Of a DNA stretch of 64,000 bases, positions 1 through 10,025 are shown one piece after another. The notes below the pieces were generated by a model that was not told the DNA's origin, made no database searches, and saw only the letters and a program-made list of their open reading frames with translations. How positions within the stretch are numbered: the first letter of the stretch is position 1; every line of letters starts with the position of its first letter. This DNA comes from Anthoceros angustus (Eukaryota > Streptophyta > Anthocerotopsida > Anthocerotales > Anthocerotaceae). The DNA lies in the NCBI GenBank assembly GCA_010909165.1, contig VJWM01000240.1, forward strand, positions 124,001-188,000, given 5' to 3'. The position numbers were made by a program, and so were the translations under genes.

Positions 1-420
1 CTGGGCCTCCAGCTCCTCCACGCTTCTCCAATCGGCGAGTGGCGGCAGCGGCGGCCTGTGCGGTCGTTCTATCTGCCGACGCCAGACATGTGGCGAAACA
101 GAGAGGGTGGAGGCGTGGGGATCTTCGTCGGCATCGGCGCCAGCTAGGTCCTCAACATTTGCCTCAATACTTATGTGCCCGGATTGAGCTTCGTCATTCT
201 CAGGTGAGAGCCCGGATGTGCCAGCTTCCCCCTGAGGCGGAGGATTGTTCTCCATGGTGTCCTCCCCTGGTGCGGGAAGTCTCAGCTTCCTGATCGTGGG
301 ACGCTTTGCCCAACTGGTACAACGCATTCTTGAATCCGATGGGCCCTCTGTGAAAGTGTGATAATTGTTTGCCTTCCAGGTTGCATGATATAGCTTGGTG
401 TTTGCGAAACCGTTTCCCAT
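1..420 (-). CDS. partial hypothetical protein running off the left edge
   Basis: The minus strand is open from an ATG at 420 to position 1 with no stop (140 codons), so the gene continues outside the window. An in-frame TGA lies just upstream of the ATG. The visible part starts MGNGFANTKLYHATWK, has a basic stretch (WAKRPTIRKLRL) and then an acidic, Pro/Ala-rich, probably disordered segment, ending near a Trp and Glu-rich stretch. I recognise no domain. It could instead begin at a splice acceptor just upstream. Coding status is inferred from the long open frame and its biased composition. Confidence 0.4.
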   Translation of the reverse strand, partial: MGNGFANTKLYHATWKANNYHTFTEGPSDSRMRCTSWAKRPTIRKLRLPAPGEDTMENNPPPQGEAGTSGLSPENDEAQSGHISIEANVEDLAGADADEDPHASTLSVSPHVWRRQIERPHRPPLPPLADWRSVEELEAQ

Positions 421-908
421 CACGGCGGCTTCGTTTTCATGTTTCTGATATCATCAATCGCCAACGGGCTGCGGCTCGAATCGATCGGTTCATGAGCTTC
501 CGCACCAGCTTTCACAACAGCTCCAGCGTTTTCTGGGCGGTCAGCTCGATCAGTTTGGACACATCGTACGGACTCCCAGAGGACGGTTGGGATTCCAGCA
601 GTCATTGTGATGACCTGGAGAGGATCACCATACCACCGTGGACCCGGAGAATTTGAGAAATTGGACGACTGGAGAAATATTCCAACATATGGCCCACATT
701 TACCTATCAGGAATCGAGATTTCACACACTGGAAAGCTCCAAAATAGAAAAAGGTTTTCACATAATGGTTGCGTGTTCTATTAGTAAAACGTTCTGTATC
801 CAAAAAATGTAAAATATATATACTAAAAGACTACCAATTGACACACATATAACTTGATTTCTCAGATCAGCCTCTGCATAAGCCAAAAAATGAGATCATT
901 ATCATATC
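421..908. other. spacer, no recognisable gene
   Basis: I see only short overlapping frames on both strands here, and the 3' half becomes AT-rich. The first 240 bp may hold an upstream exon or 5' UTR of the partial gene at the left edge, but no clear splice pair was found. Confidence 0.4.
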
Positions 909-1403
909 TTAAATAAGCCACGGCATAGGACAAGAGTCCATTGGATTATCCTCATTTGGAAAATATTTATATGTAAAAACACATAAGGTTGAAGCGTACT
1001 TTCCTTCCAATCTATAGGGACAAAGTTCAATCATCAATTCATATCTTATATATCGTAAACATTCATAACATGCAGCTTTGGCCCTCATAGTTAGTGGAAA
1101 CTCTGCATTTCGGAATACTTCTTCTTGTAGTAGTGGTAAACAGTGAGCAGTGATGAGAAGGTCAGGTAATTGCATAGAATAATAAATGGGAGGCCATACA
1201 TTTCCTGCCAATTTAAGAGCTTTATTTGTTAATATCATCAATTTGTCTCGCTGTAAACTTGAAGGAGGTTCACCACATTCATGTGCTCTATATGAACCTC
1301 TATAGTGAGTCGGGTCTAGAAGATCAATAGCATCAACAATCACTGAATTATTTAAGATTAAATTTAAATATAAAATTCCACGTAGTATTGAAATAAATAA
1401 CAT
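909..1403 (-). CDS. hypothetical ORF, 164 residues
   Basis: This is an ATG-started open frame of 164 codons in otherwise AT-rich DNA. The protein has mixed composition with several Cys (HECGEPP, ACYECLRYI) and Tyr-rich segments, unlike a random AT-rich translation. I recognise no family. It could be an exon of a larger gene or a transposon fragment, since no partner exon or neighbouring domain is visible. Confidence is low because length alone supports it. Confidence 0.3.
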   Translation of the reverse strand: MLFISILRGILYLNLILNNSVIVDAIDLLDPTHYRGSYRAHECGEPPSSLQRDKLMILTNKALKLAGNVWPPIYYSMQLPDLLITAHCLPLLQEEVFRNAEFPLTMRAKAACYECLRYIRYELMIELCPYRLEGKYASTLCVFTYKYFPNEDNPMDSCPMPWLI

Positions 1404-1940
1404 GCTTGAACTCTTGAAGATATGAAAGCAAGAAAAAATAGCATTTGATGGATATCACCAAATGTTAAATGTCTTGTGCCTACTGTTCAACCACCTCACC
1501 ATTTTTTGCTATTAGTGTATATGAAATTCAACGTATAAAACATCTAATTTGCAACTATATTTAATTTGCTAAATTTTTATATTAAAATATTAATTTTTAA
1601 CATCGTATTGACTTATTAGAACTACATTTTTTTTTGAGATACTCATACTATTAAATATAAAAGAATATAAATAATGGAATCTTTTATTGCTTATAGTTTC
1701 TAGAAACATCTACTTATTAATTTAATATTATGTTTATAGAGCCTGCTTCTTTATCACTTCACATGTGTGGGTGCTGATCAAAAGGTAGCTAACTACACAA
1801 AATAGGTTAGTTCCCATTTTCTTTGTAATTGTTTATGGAGGATAAGCAAGTTTGACCTTAGGATAGAGTGCTGCTCATAAAGGGAGAACGGAAATGGAAC
1901 GGAAATCACGGATCCAATTTCCAAGTGTAATGGAACAGAA
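1404..1940. other. AT-rich spacer
   Basis: Strongly AT-rich sequence with homopolymer runs and no gene that I can support. Confidence 0.5.
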
Positions 1941-2038
1941 ATCACGGATGTGTGCCTTAGTGATATGTGATGGCCACAACCTTTGTAGATCACGGATGTG
2001 TGCCTGAGTGATGTGTGATGGCCACAGCCTTTGTAGAT
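1941..2038. repeat. 48-bp direct tandem repeat, two copies
   Basis: The motif beginning TCACGGATGTGTGCC and ending CCTTTGTAGA occurs twice head to tail (about 1942-1989 and 1990-2037) with a few substitutions. Confidence 0.8.
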
Positions 2039-2280
2039 ATAGGTGACTAAGTCTTGTTGCCTGATATATATTTGATATACATATGATTAGTATGGATTAC
2101 ATACCAAGTTGATGTAGTGTTTGGATTAATGAAGCCTCGTACAAGATAGAGTGTTAGCTGTGGTGAGATCTTGAGGCTCTTGGAACCTCAACTAATGTGA
2201 TACCGCTCTCGTGCTTTTTATGTTTCTATCATTAAAAGAAATCAAGAACATAACTTGACAAATCCTAAGCTGACAGCCAT

Positions 2281-2434
2281 CCACATTCACCTTAGTGTGC
2301 ATATGCTTGCTTAGCATACTAGTGACTCATTGTTTCAACGCTAGAGGTCGTGAAACCTCTGTCCACATTCACCTTAGTGTGCATATGCTTGCATAGCATA
2401 CTAGTGACTCATTGTTTCAACCCTAGAGGTCATG
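2281..2434. repeat. 82-bp direct tandem repeat, two copies
   Basis: A segment starting CCACATTCACCTTAGTGTGC and running through GACTCATTGTTTCAAC and CTAGAGGTC is present at 2281 and again at 2363, nearly identical. The region between 2434 and the tRNA has only AAG/GAA-rich low-complexity sequence around 2550-2640. Confidence 0.85.
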
Positions 2435-2839
2435 AGAACCTTGCAATAGGCAGGGATACCTCTTGCCGAGAGTGTGGGGACTATATAAGAATCTATACTG
2501 TCCTAAACTTTGTGATTAACTTATTTAGGATATTTTATAAAAAGTAAATATATAAGAAGAAGAAGAAGTTGAAGAAAAAGTCTATTTCAGTCTAAAATTT
2601 TGATGTTGGTACTTGATAGAAGAAGAAAAAGAATTTTATTTAAGTCCACTAAGGACGGATTTCAGTCATGGGACTTGGTACTTTACAACTTGTACCATGG
2701 TGTGTGCCTAAGCTACTTCATCTAAGTACCGATCTAAGCTCAGGATGCTTAATCACGGCGTTCTTATAAAATGTGTGTCCAGAAGCATTGCTTTTGTGTT
2801 GTTGAATATTATGATCTTCCACTTGTCAGTACCTCAACA

Positions 2840-2911
2840 TCCGTTGTAGTCTAGACGGTTAGGATACTCGGCTCTCACCCGAGCGACCCGGGTTCGAGTC
2901 CCGGCAACGGA
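2840..2911 (+). tRNA. tRNA-Glu (anticodon CTC)
   Basis: A 72-nt cloverleaf. The acceptor stem TCCGTTG pairs with CAACGGA. The anticodon stem CTCGG/CCGAG encloses a loop with CTC, reading GAG codons (glutamate). The T arm CCGGG-TTCGAGT-CCCGG contains the B-box sequence GGTTCGAGTCC. There is no intron and CCA is not encoded, as expected for a nuclear plant tRNA gene. A T-rich stretch follows and may end Pol III transcription. Confidence 0.95.
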
Positions 2912-3550
2912 AGCAAAGTTATTTTCATTTTACCACTCTGCAAAGATTTTCCTTTTCCACCCACTTGAGGAGCGACATACACTTCATCGGACTGCGCAGC
3001 TATGAGAACGTGCAGACTTGAAACTGGCCCAGCGGATCCGCAGCCACAGATCATTGACAAAAGAATGTGTGAATCGGATGCACAAGAGCTGCAGGCCGGC
3101 GGATCCGCAGCCTCATCAGGTGGTACAAAATCCCAGCGGCTGCCAATTCAGGAGAGTATTACTTCGACAAAGCATCACACCAGCTGCTTGGCTCAAGAAG
3201 TCCAGGATATCGTAACCCTGACCTGATCACAAGCGATGTCCGCGCTTCTAGTGGGCCCGTTACCCGAAGAACCCTGGCAGAGGCATCCTAAGCAAAAGGA
3301 AGGGGAATCGATCCGACCCCACTGCCACCAAGGAACCAAGGCAAGAAATCAGGTTGGAAGGGAGTGAAAGTCCACTTGTGGCAAGAGCCCGCTTTGCTGC
3401 TTTAGACCTCAGTTTCCTTTTCTTCCAAATATCACCCACGACCGATTTTCCTGCGCTTTGTCGGTCGTATATACGGGAAGGCGAAGGCATAGCTCCGGAA
3501 CACTGCAATCCTAGGGCACTGTGTGAAGCCGAGGCCGGATTGAATTCGCA
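2912..3550. other. spacer and probable EMC5 promoter/5' UTR
   Basis: Only short, poorly supported frames occur here. GCCGGCGGATCCGCAGCC-like sequence appears twice (about 3030-3050 and 3095-3112). The last 100-200 bp probably hold the promoter and 5' UTR of the EMC5 gene, but I see no definite TATA box. Confidence 0.4.
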
Positions 3551-4155
3551 ATGGCAACTGGCCTGATCGTCGGCGTGCTTGGGGTTGTCATGTTAGCGCA
3601 CGCCGCCTACCAGACTATACACTGTACGCACGGGTACCTCTTTGATTCGGTTTGCTGTCGGATTTCCTCGGCTTTGTGTGTGTGGGGCATGACAGCTTGT
3701 GGTGCTGGGTTTGCAGATCGGGGAGCTCTGGCAATCAAAGAGGAGGAATTTGTGCGGCCTCCTCCGCAGGTAAGGGATTCTTCAGAGCGGATCTGTTGTG
3801 AAGCTCGAATTTCGGTGCTGATATGTGGGTTCTGGTTTCAGGTCATTTTTGAGATCATCATCAGTGTATTGCTCTGCTTCTGGGCGGCTGTCACTGTGCC
3901 TGGCACCTTCCTCCGTGTTCTCCCCGACTCAGATGAAAACAGGTTGGGGACCTGCTTGTTGCTGATCTTGTGCAAGTGCTGTGATCTGTTTAGGGTTTGG
4001 AGTGGGGTTTGGAGTGCTGTTGAAGGCTGATTCACAAGCTTGATGTGTGTTGCAGGATAACGAGCCTTCCGGAGAATTTGGATTTCATGATGTTTAATCA
4101 CAGGGGCAAGCTGTTCGCTCCAGCATTGGAAGCCAAATTTCCAGTTTCAAGATAG
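3551..4155 (+). CDS. EMC5: ER membrane protein complex subunit 5 / membrane magnesium transporter (EMC5/MMGT)
   Basis: Four exons join in frame: 3551-3623, 3717-3769, 3842-3942 and 4056-4155. Every intron is GT-AG. They encode 108 residues, the usual length for plant EMC5. The protein has a first membrane helix (about residues 4-22, with the family signature LAHAAYQTI), a short loop with EEEFVRPPPQV, a second helix (about 43-62, ending in TVPGTF), and the conserved tail PDSDENR and MMFNHRGKLF. EMC5 is a core subunit of the ER membrane complex, which inserts tail-anchored and multipass proteins; the animal homologue was also described as a Mg2+ transporter. The stop lies about 60 bp from the convergent stop of family member A, so the 3' UTRs probably overlap. 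Exon borders are inferred from splice consensus plus conservation of the joined protein. Confidence 0.92.
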
Positions 4156-4216
4156 CAGACTGATGACTTACAGTTCCATGTACAACAATGCTGTTTTTCA
4201 GTCTCTAAGTTGTACA

Positions 4217-5581
4217 TTACAGGTCATTCAAGCGATGCAAAATCCCGTCTACATTGTCTTTTATCGTCTTGCGCAGTTCTTTGATCTGGTTGTTCGACCT
4301 GTCCAGCTCCTGGGCCACTTTGTTCAGCCTGTCCACATCTTGGGCCATTTTTGCTGCTAGTGTCCCGTTCTCCCCCGTCTTTGTTTGGCTCTTATCAGAC
4401 TGCTGCCCCAACTTTGTTGGCTTTCCCTTTTCTGCCTTTATTGCCTTCTTCGCACTTCCGTCAGACTTCGGAGCTACTTTGGATAGCTTTTCCTTTTCTG
4501 CCTTCTTTGGAACTCCTTGAGACTCCTGTGAAGCATCACTCTTCCTCTTCCCTTGACCCAGTGCATGCTGAGGGGTTTCAGATGACACTGGGGGACCCGT
4601 CCTTGGCCTTGGAGTAAAAGGACAAGGGTCCGAGTCTTGGTCGTTGCTAGGTGTCTCCTCACGAGGCAGCCTCCTGGAGCTCCTGGTCTCTCGTTTGGGC
4701 GGGGGTGCATTACTCCTCTTTCCAGGACCTCCTTGCTTGTTTCTTCCAACAGCCCCATGTTCCGCACTGGAGCGCAGCACCTTTGCTTCCTTCTCCACAA
4801 TTGGCAAGGCAAGGCTGATGTACCGGTGGAGAAGAGCCTTTGCCGCTTGCGGCAAAGCTCCATCCCTTGCTATCGTCGTCTTTACATAGCTTACTCTATG
4901 GCCAGCCCAGTTGTATGTCTCACCATAATTCATGCTTCTTGCGAAAGCCAATGTTTGGCCAACAGGAAGTATTGCCGGAGGTCCCGCCAGGAACATCTTC
5001 TTCCTGTGCTCCTTGATGTACTCTTGCAGTTGGGGCTGAAGACTGTGGATCAGTATTCCGTCCTTGACGCTGACAGTATCGTTTTCCAGGCTTTCTTCTG
5101 TCATGAACTCCTCAACTTCCTTCCTCAGGTTCTTGCTCCCGGAGCCCGGAATTGGCACCCCATGGGATGGCAGGCCAAGGACTCGGCCTACCACTTCGGG
5201 TTCCAACAGTAGCTGTGATTCCCTATTGATCTGAAACATGGCGGGCACCTTGTCTCTGCCATCGTGGAAACCGGTAATGGAATAATTGTCACTTACAGCC
5301 ACTGGTTTGCGACTGCGAGAGCAGGTGGTGAAAGGAGCTGGAGTACCATGCTCTGTAAGGCAACCCAGCTTGATAATGAAGTCCCTGTTGCTTTTCCATG
5401 AACCGGGCTCCGGAACCTCCTCGTCAAAGTCTTCAAAGTCTACCTCTGATCCATCGTCTTGTCGCACTCCCTCATCTGCTGGTACAGACTCTTCAAGAGT
5501 CTCACCGTCTGTTGCCATGGGATCGTCCACGCCGTCTTCGTCTTTCACCCTTTCCACTTGTGCATGCGCACCGCTGCTCAT
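4217..5581 (-). CDS. YNWA-family member A (unknown function), 454 residues
   Basis: I do not recognise this protein, but it shares an ordered set of motifs with five neighbours and one distant paralogue. An acidic leader (1-60) precedes WKSNRDFIIKLGCLTE (about 62-77), NYSITGFHDG (99-108), a strand followed by LLLEPEVVGRVLGLP (124-138), LQPQLQEYI (181-189) and ETYNWAGHRV (221-230), ending in LLHRYISLALP (about 250-260). The rest is Lys/Pro/Ser-rich and probably disordered, closing with a coiled-coil-like helix (about 408-454, with LNKVAQELDRSNNQ). The frame stays open to an ATG at 5725, but I prefer 5581 because the extra stretch includes a T-rich tract and a possible splice acceptor (CAG ending at 5600), and no other member has such a hydrophobic leader. 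The basic tail suggests nucleic-acid or chromatin binding; this is inference only. Confidence 0.8.
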   Translation of the reverse strand: MSSGAHAQVERVKDEDGVDDPMATDGETLEESVPADEGVRQDDGSEVDFEDFDEEVPEPGSWKSNRDFIIKLGCLTEHGTPAPFTTCSRSRKPVAVSDNYSITGFHDGRDKVPAMFQINRESQLLLEPEVVGRVLGLPSHGVPIPGSGSKNLRKEVEEFMTEESLENDTVSVKDGILIHSLQPQLQEYIKEHRKKMFLAGPPAILPVGQTLAFARSMNYGETYNWAGHRVSYVKTTIARDGALPQAAKALLHRYISLALPIVEKEAKVLRSSAEHGAVGRNKQGGPGKRSNAPPPKRETRSSRRLPREETPSNDQDSDPCPFTPRPRTGPPVSSETPQHALGQGKRKSDASQESQGVPKKAEKEKLSKVAPKSDGSAKKAIKAEKGKPTKLGQQSDKSQTKTGENGTLAAKMAQDVDRLNKVAQELDRSNNQIKELRKTIKDNVDGILHRLNDL

Positions 5582-5599
5582 ACTCCTCAAAGTTCTAGT

Positions 5600-6345
5600 C
5601 TGCGCATCAAACGTTTGACAGACACTTAGCCACACACACAACGTACTACTACAACAGAGCGACGGCCACGTCACAAACAAACAAACAAACATTGACAGAT
5701 GGAAAGGCTTTGGGTGCCAAGACATTCTTCACCATGCCTGAAGCTGACGAGAGAGCACTTGCACCAAGATGAAAGGTGCCTACAACAGTCAAGCTTAAGA
5801 GCTTGAAGGAAGAAAGGATGCGAACAGTCTCCACAATGCTTGCGTGTGCTGGGCAGTTAGCATCATAATTATAGATCGCAAGCCGCCTTGATTCACACAT
5901 GTAAGGGGTAGTTAGCATAATGGCAGAGAGTGGGAAGTAATGTATCTATTTTGGACAGCACTTTCGTAGGTGATTGCACTTGGAGTCTGGTACATCCTTA
6001 GCCCACTCCAGAGATGAACGCCAGGAAATTGACACAGTCCGCAGATGGCTGCTGATTTTCACCTCAGGGAACGCTGAATTGTTCAAAAATGTTAACTTCC
6101 AGAGCATTAGTCTAGCCGATTTCGAGAAAAAACATGCATCCACAAAGTGTCAATTCTCCAGACTAAAGAGAAGCACTTCCAAGTTGCATCCTATCAAAAA
6201 AAGAACAAAAAAATCACAGATGTAAGCGAGATCAACCGGCAAACCAAAATATCTGTCATCCAAAAAAGCCAATCCTTCTTCTTGCACTTATCAACGCTGG
6301 CAGCTCACTTTCCTCCTTCAACATCAGACTCCACGTGTATCTTGA
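5600..6345. other. 5' flank of member A and 3' flank of B, with duplicated sequence
   Basis: The part from about 5985 to 6345 is homologous to about 7925-8325 downstream of member C. Both contain a GACACAGTCCGCAG-type block followed about 130 bp later by ACTTCCAAGTTGCATCCTATC. This shows that B and C arose by duplication of a unit of about 1.94 kb that included flanks. The segment next to member A holds a short (AAAC)n run at about 5678-5692. Confidence 0.7.
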
Positions 6346-7320
6346 TCAACGTCTCAAATTTCTGCCCACCAGATGTAATGCCAGCTCCGCCAAATTCATG
6401 GCTTTGAACAGAAGTCCGTCGTTCGCGCAAAGCTGCGGTGAACCGGCCCTTGCAGCACTCCCCCTGGCAGCAAAGTTTACATGTCTGCCAGGATATTTCT
6501 CCCTCGATGTTCCTTTTGCACGGGGTTGTTCCGAGTACTCGTGGTACTCAGGCTTCATATGATCCTCCCCGGCGTGCTCTCGCAGTCGCTTTGACCGCCT
6601 TGTTGCCTCACCCCCTTCGTGCTGTGTTCCAGAACCATAATCAGGCCGCTGTTTCTCAAACTCTTCTCCCAGTCCCCTCCTTACATGAAATTCACTCTGC
6701 TTCTTCTTCCTTTTCCCACTTCCGGCTTGATGAGAGGACGTCTCCTGGAATCCATCAGAAACCTCCAACACCAACGGCAAGGCAGCATCAAAGTAGGTCG
6801 TCAGCAGATCCTTGACTGCGGCGCTCAGGGGCGTTTTTTCAGCACGTAGCATCCTCCTCACGTTCTTCATCCTCTTCTCGGCCCAATTGAATTGGCTTCC
6901 TTTGCAAAGCTCTTCTGGAAACAGAACAAATCGACGGAAGAGATCCCGAGCTTTGCCTGGCAGAAGACTTCACCCTGCCGCCTCTCGACGTCCTCCCTGA
7001 GCTGCGCGTGTCCGATGCAGCTCATATTGAAACCCCGATGCGAGACTCGGTTTTGCTTCCAGGATCCTTTTGGCACGGGAAGCTGCTCCTTTTCCTCTCT
7101 GCTCAGCGTGTTCGGAACCTCCAGCCCGTTGAACTGCACGCCGAGGACTCTTCCTGCAATTTCTGGCTCCAGAGACAGCAGAGTCTCGAGGCCATTGGCC
7201 ATTCTCACACTCACCATGGCTTCAAGGCCATCCTCGCTATCCTGGAATCCGGTTACGGTGTATTGGTGATTCACATCTGCCGACGTCTTCCTCTTCATCT
7301 TGGCGGTAAGCTGGTGTCTC
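6346..7320 (-). pseudogene. YNWA-family member B, frameshifted duplicate of C
   Basis: This is clearly homologous to member C over its length but broken twice. First, about 90-100 bp of N-terminal coding sequence present in C (including the FLSKLACLTEE region) is missing, which also shifts the frame before QYTVTGFQDS. Second, one base is missing near 6880-6900, so the frame giving CFQKSF runs into a different frame before FNWAEKRMKNVRR. Conserved pieces are QYTVTGFQ, LSLEPEIAGRVLG, LLTTYFDAALP, the basic ATRRSKRLREH, and a C-terminal helix ending VGRNLRR. A splice-acceptor-like TTCTGCACAG sits at the same place as in C. Two lesions point to a pseudogene, though the one-base gap alone could be a sequencing error. 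Confidence 0.75.
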
Positions 7321-7649
7321 CTGTGCAGAACAATCGGCAACACTGTTGGATCAGCAGCTCACTCAAAACGTTTCAAATTCACGAATGCTGCTGGCAAAGT
7401 TGCACCTAAGGCTTGCGGAAGTTGTAACAGTGGCTTGCTTGTGATTGTAAGCTTGCAGAAGAAGGCGGCTGGGAAGTAACGAAAGCAAGCTGCTGGCATT
7501 TATGACTTGAGTCTATTATTGAGGAGTAGTTCGGACGTTGTCAAAGGGGACAGGGGCTGCGGCAGTGTGGAGGCCAATACGACTGGACTTCGATACGCCC
7601 TAAGCTCAGAGATTGCAGCAGTTCGTTCTGGCTATCATTTGTAGGACTT
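7321..7649. other. duplicated 5' flank of B
   Basis: It matches the 5' flank of member C (GGTTGCACCTAAGGCTTGCGG and following). It contains a single copy of the GGCTGGGAAGTAA...AGCAAGC unit that is expanded into a minisatellite upstream of C. Confidence 0.7.
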
Positions 7650-7875
7650 GTTCAGAAACTGTTTCAAGATTGCATCAGTTCGTTCTAGCTTCTGGCCACT
7701 GTTCTACTCAATTCTAAGACGCAGAACAAGCAGCACATCATCCATGGCAGCTCTCAATAGCTTGGCAGCGTTTCTGTCATCGCAGATCGTGCTTCAGGCA
7801 TGGATCCGCGATGCCCTATCATTTCCGTTGCTGAAGTGAACATAACGAGCCTCAGGGTCCCCGAACCTGAATCTC
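7650..7875 (-). pseudogene. YNWA-family tail fragment between B and C
   Basis: A short minus-strand frame ending at 7794 reads GDPEARYVHFSNGNDRASRIHA. It resembles the tail of member D (DPRCLHFDNRNDGHCGSTSH) and the GDPEGMYVKA stretch beyond the stop of F. Sequence at 7660-7790 (GCATCAGTTCGTTCT, AGCTTGGCAGCGTTTCTGTC) is homologous to 10385-10500 at the 3' end of D. It is therefore the remnant of another copy with only its 3' part left. Confidence 0.6.
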
Positions 7876-8325
7876 CGTAGTGGCTCCTGCTTTTCCTCAG
7901 CTGCAATCACCCACTCTAGTGGATAACTGGTACATCCTTTGCTCAAGCCCGTGATGGACGCCAGGAAATGGACACAGTCCGCAGACGGCTGCTTACTTTT
8001 CACCTTATGGAGCGGTGAGTTGTTCAAAATGCGCACTAAGTGAGCCTAGGCTTAGCCGATTTCGAGAAAAGTAAATGCACGAAGTGTCCACTGTCCAGAC
8101 TTACGAGAATCACTTCCAAGTTGCATCCTATCAAAAAACCACCCGACACTCACAAGCCAAGAACCTCGTCTTTCAAGAGAGCACATCACACTCTTCTTGC
8201 ACTGATCAACGCTGGCAGCTCAATTTCCTCCTTCAACATCCTGATTTCCTCCTTCAACATCCTCACTGATGTTCTTCGGACAAGTCGCAGACTCCACATT
8301 TACCTTCCTTGATTCTTAAGATTGA

Positions 8326-9420
8326 TCAACGTCTCAAGGCTCTCTCCCAAACGTGCACTAACCGCTCCGTCACATTCATGAACCTAAGCAACAGTTCGTC
8401 CTCCACACTAAGCTGCGGTGAACAGGCCCATGCACCAGCCGCCTTTCTGGCACCAGCCGGCTTTCTGGCACCAGCGTTCTCACATCTGGAAGGATCGCGC
8501 TCCCTCGAGGTTTCCTTAGCACCTGTGTGATCCAAGTGATCAGGCTTCACATGCTGCTCCTCGGCCTGCTCTCGCAGTCGCTTTGACCGCCTTGGTGTCT
8601 CAACCTCTTCGTGCTGCCTTCCAGAACCATAATCAGTCCGCTGTTTCTCAAACTCTTCTTCCAATCCCTTCCTCACATGGTTGTGCTGCTTCATCCTTCT
8701 GCCACTTCCGGCTTGAAGCTTCTCCAATCGCTTGGCAGCAAAAGACAACACCGACGGCAAGGCACAATCAAAGTATGAAATCAGCAGATCCTGCACTGGG
8801 ATGCTCAGCGGCTTTCTTCTCGCAACCAGCTGCCTCCTCACGTTCTTTATCCTCTTCTCGGCCCAATTGTATTGGCTGTCTCTGAAAAACTCCTCCTGGA
8901 AACAAAACAATTCGACGAAGGAAACCCCGCGCTGTGTTTGGCCGAAGACTTGACCCTGGCGTTTCTCGATGTAGTCCCTGAGCCCCGGGTGGTCGATGCT
9001 GTTCAGATTAAAGCCCCCATGCGTCTTTCGGTTTTTCCAATCTGCTTTTGGCACGATTATCCGCTCCTTGTCGTCGCTGTTCAGCGCGTCCGGAACCTCC
9101 AGCCCCTCGAACGGCAGACCGAGGACTCTTCCAACAATTTCTGGCTCCAGAGACAAAAGTGTCTCGTGGCCATCAGCCACTTTCACAAGCACCATGGCTT
9201 GAAGGCCATCTCCGCTACCCTGGTATCCGGTTATGGTGTACTTGTGATGCACAGCGGCGGAGTGAGCTTCGAGCGCTGCTGGCTCAGCTTCCTCGGTGAG
9301 GCAGGCCAGCTTGGAAAGGAAGCTTCTGGACTGCCTCCAATTTGTCTCTTTCTCCCGACCAGCCGGGACTGGCCTTCTCCCGAAGTGTTCCTCTGCATCC
9401 TGACGGCAATCGGGTGTCAC
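8326..9420 (-). CDS. YNWA-family member C (unknown function), about 364 residues
   Basis: This is an uninterrupted frame carrying every family motif in order: FLSKLACLTEE, KYTITGYQGS, LSLEPEIVGRVLGLPFEG, HGGFNLNSIDHPGLRDYI, RGVSFVELFCFQEEF, QYNWAEKRIKNVRRQL and LLISYFDCALP. These are followed by a basic segment with TPRRSKRLREQ, an Ala/Gly-rich linker and a C-terminal helix ending VWERALRR. No in-frame ATG precedes the core. The frame upstream of the first codon (GTG at 9420) reaches a TGA with no ATG, and the codon follows TTCTGTTCTGCACAG, a strong splice acceptor. The real start therefore probably lies in an upstream exon that I cannot place. C is the least damaged of the B/C pair. Confidence 0.75.
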   Translation of the reverse strand: MTPDCRQDAEEHFGRRPVPAGREKETNWRQSRSFLSKLACLTEEAEPAALEAHSAAVHHKYTITGYQGSGDGLQAMVLVKVADGHETLLSLEPEIVGRVLGLPFEGLEVPDALNSDDKERIIVPKADWKNRKTHGGFNLNSIDHPGLRDYIEKRQGQVFGQTQRGVSFVELFCFQEEFFRDSQYNWAEKRIKNVRRQLVARRKPLSIPVQDLLISYFDCALPSVLSFAAKRLEKLQAGSGRRMKQHNHVRKGLEEEFEKQRTDYGSGRQHEEVETPRRSKRLREQAEEQHVKPDHLDHTGAKETSRERDPSRCENAGARKPAGARKAAGAWACSPQLSVEDELLLRFMNVTERLVHVWERALRR

Positions 9421-9644
9421 CTGTGCAGAACAGAACGTTTGGCAACATCGTTGGATCAGCGTGCGAGCTCACTCAAAACTCTTGAAAAGGATTCAGGAAT
9501 GCTGCAACTGTCAGGAAGACATACTTCATGTAATCAGTCAAAACTTCCTTTCCGACTCACCATGACTGAAGCTGGTGGCAAGGTTGCACCTAAGGCTTGC
9601 GGAAGTTGTCACAGTGGCATGCTTGCAAGCAAGCACCCTTGGGA

Positions 9645-10025
9645 GTAAGCAGCAGCAAGCAGGGTGGGGAGTAAGCAGCAGCAAGCAGAGTGGGGAGTAA
9701 GCAGCAGCAAGCAGGGTGGGGAGTAAGCAGCAGCAAGCAGGGTGGGGAGTAAGCAGCAGCAAGCAGGCTGGGAAGTAGGCAGCAGCAAGCAGGCTGGGAA
9801 GTAGGCAGGAGCAAGCAGGCTGGGAAGTAGGCAGGAGCAAGCAGGCTGGGAAGTAGGCAGCAGCAAGCAGGCTGGGAAGTAGGCAGCAGCAAGCAGGCTG
9901 GGAAGTAGGCAGTGCTCAGCAAGCAGGCTGGGTAATACGCGGAACCCAGCAAGCAGGCTGGGTAGTAAGCAGAACCCAGCAAGCAGGCTGGGAAGTAAGC
10001 AGCCGCAAGCAGCAGCAAGCAAGCT
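9645..10025. repeat. 26-bp minisatellite, about 14 copies, upstream of member C
   Basis: The unit GTAAGCAGCAGCAAGCAGGGTGGGGA repeats with an exact 26-bp step at the left side and drifts to GTAGGC and to slightly longer variants towards 10,020. It lies in the presumed promoter of C. Because 26 is not a multiple of three, it opens several frames on the minus strand that are not genes. Confidence 0.95.

Noticed and set aside
4637-5212. 191-codon plus-strand frame
   Set aside because: Antisense shadow of member A with no motifs of its own.
5582-5725. Hydrophobic N-terminal extension of member A as a signal peptide
   Set aside because: It is encoded by an (AAAC)n-type tract and lies before a possible splice acceptor; no paralogue has it.
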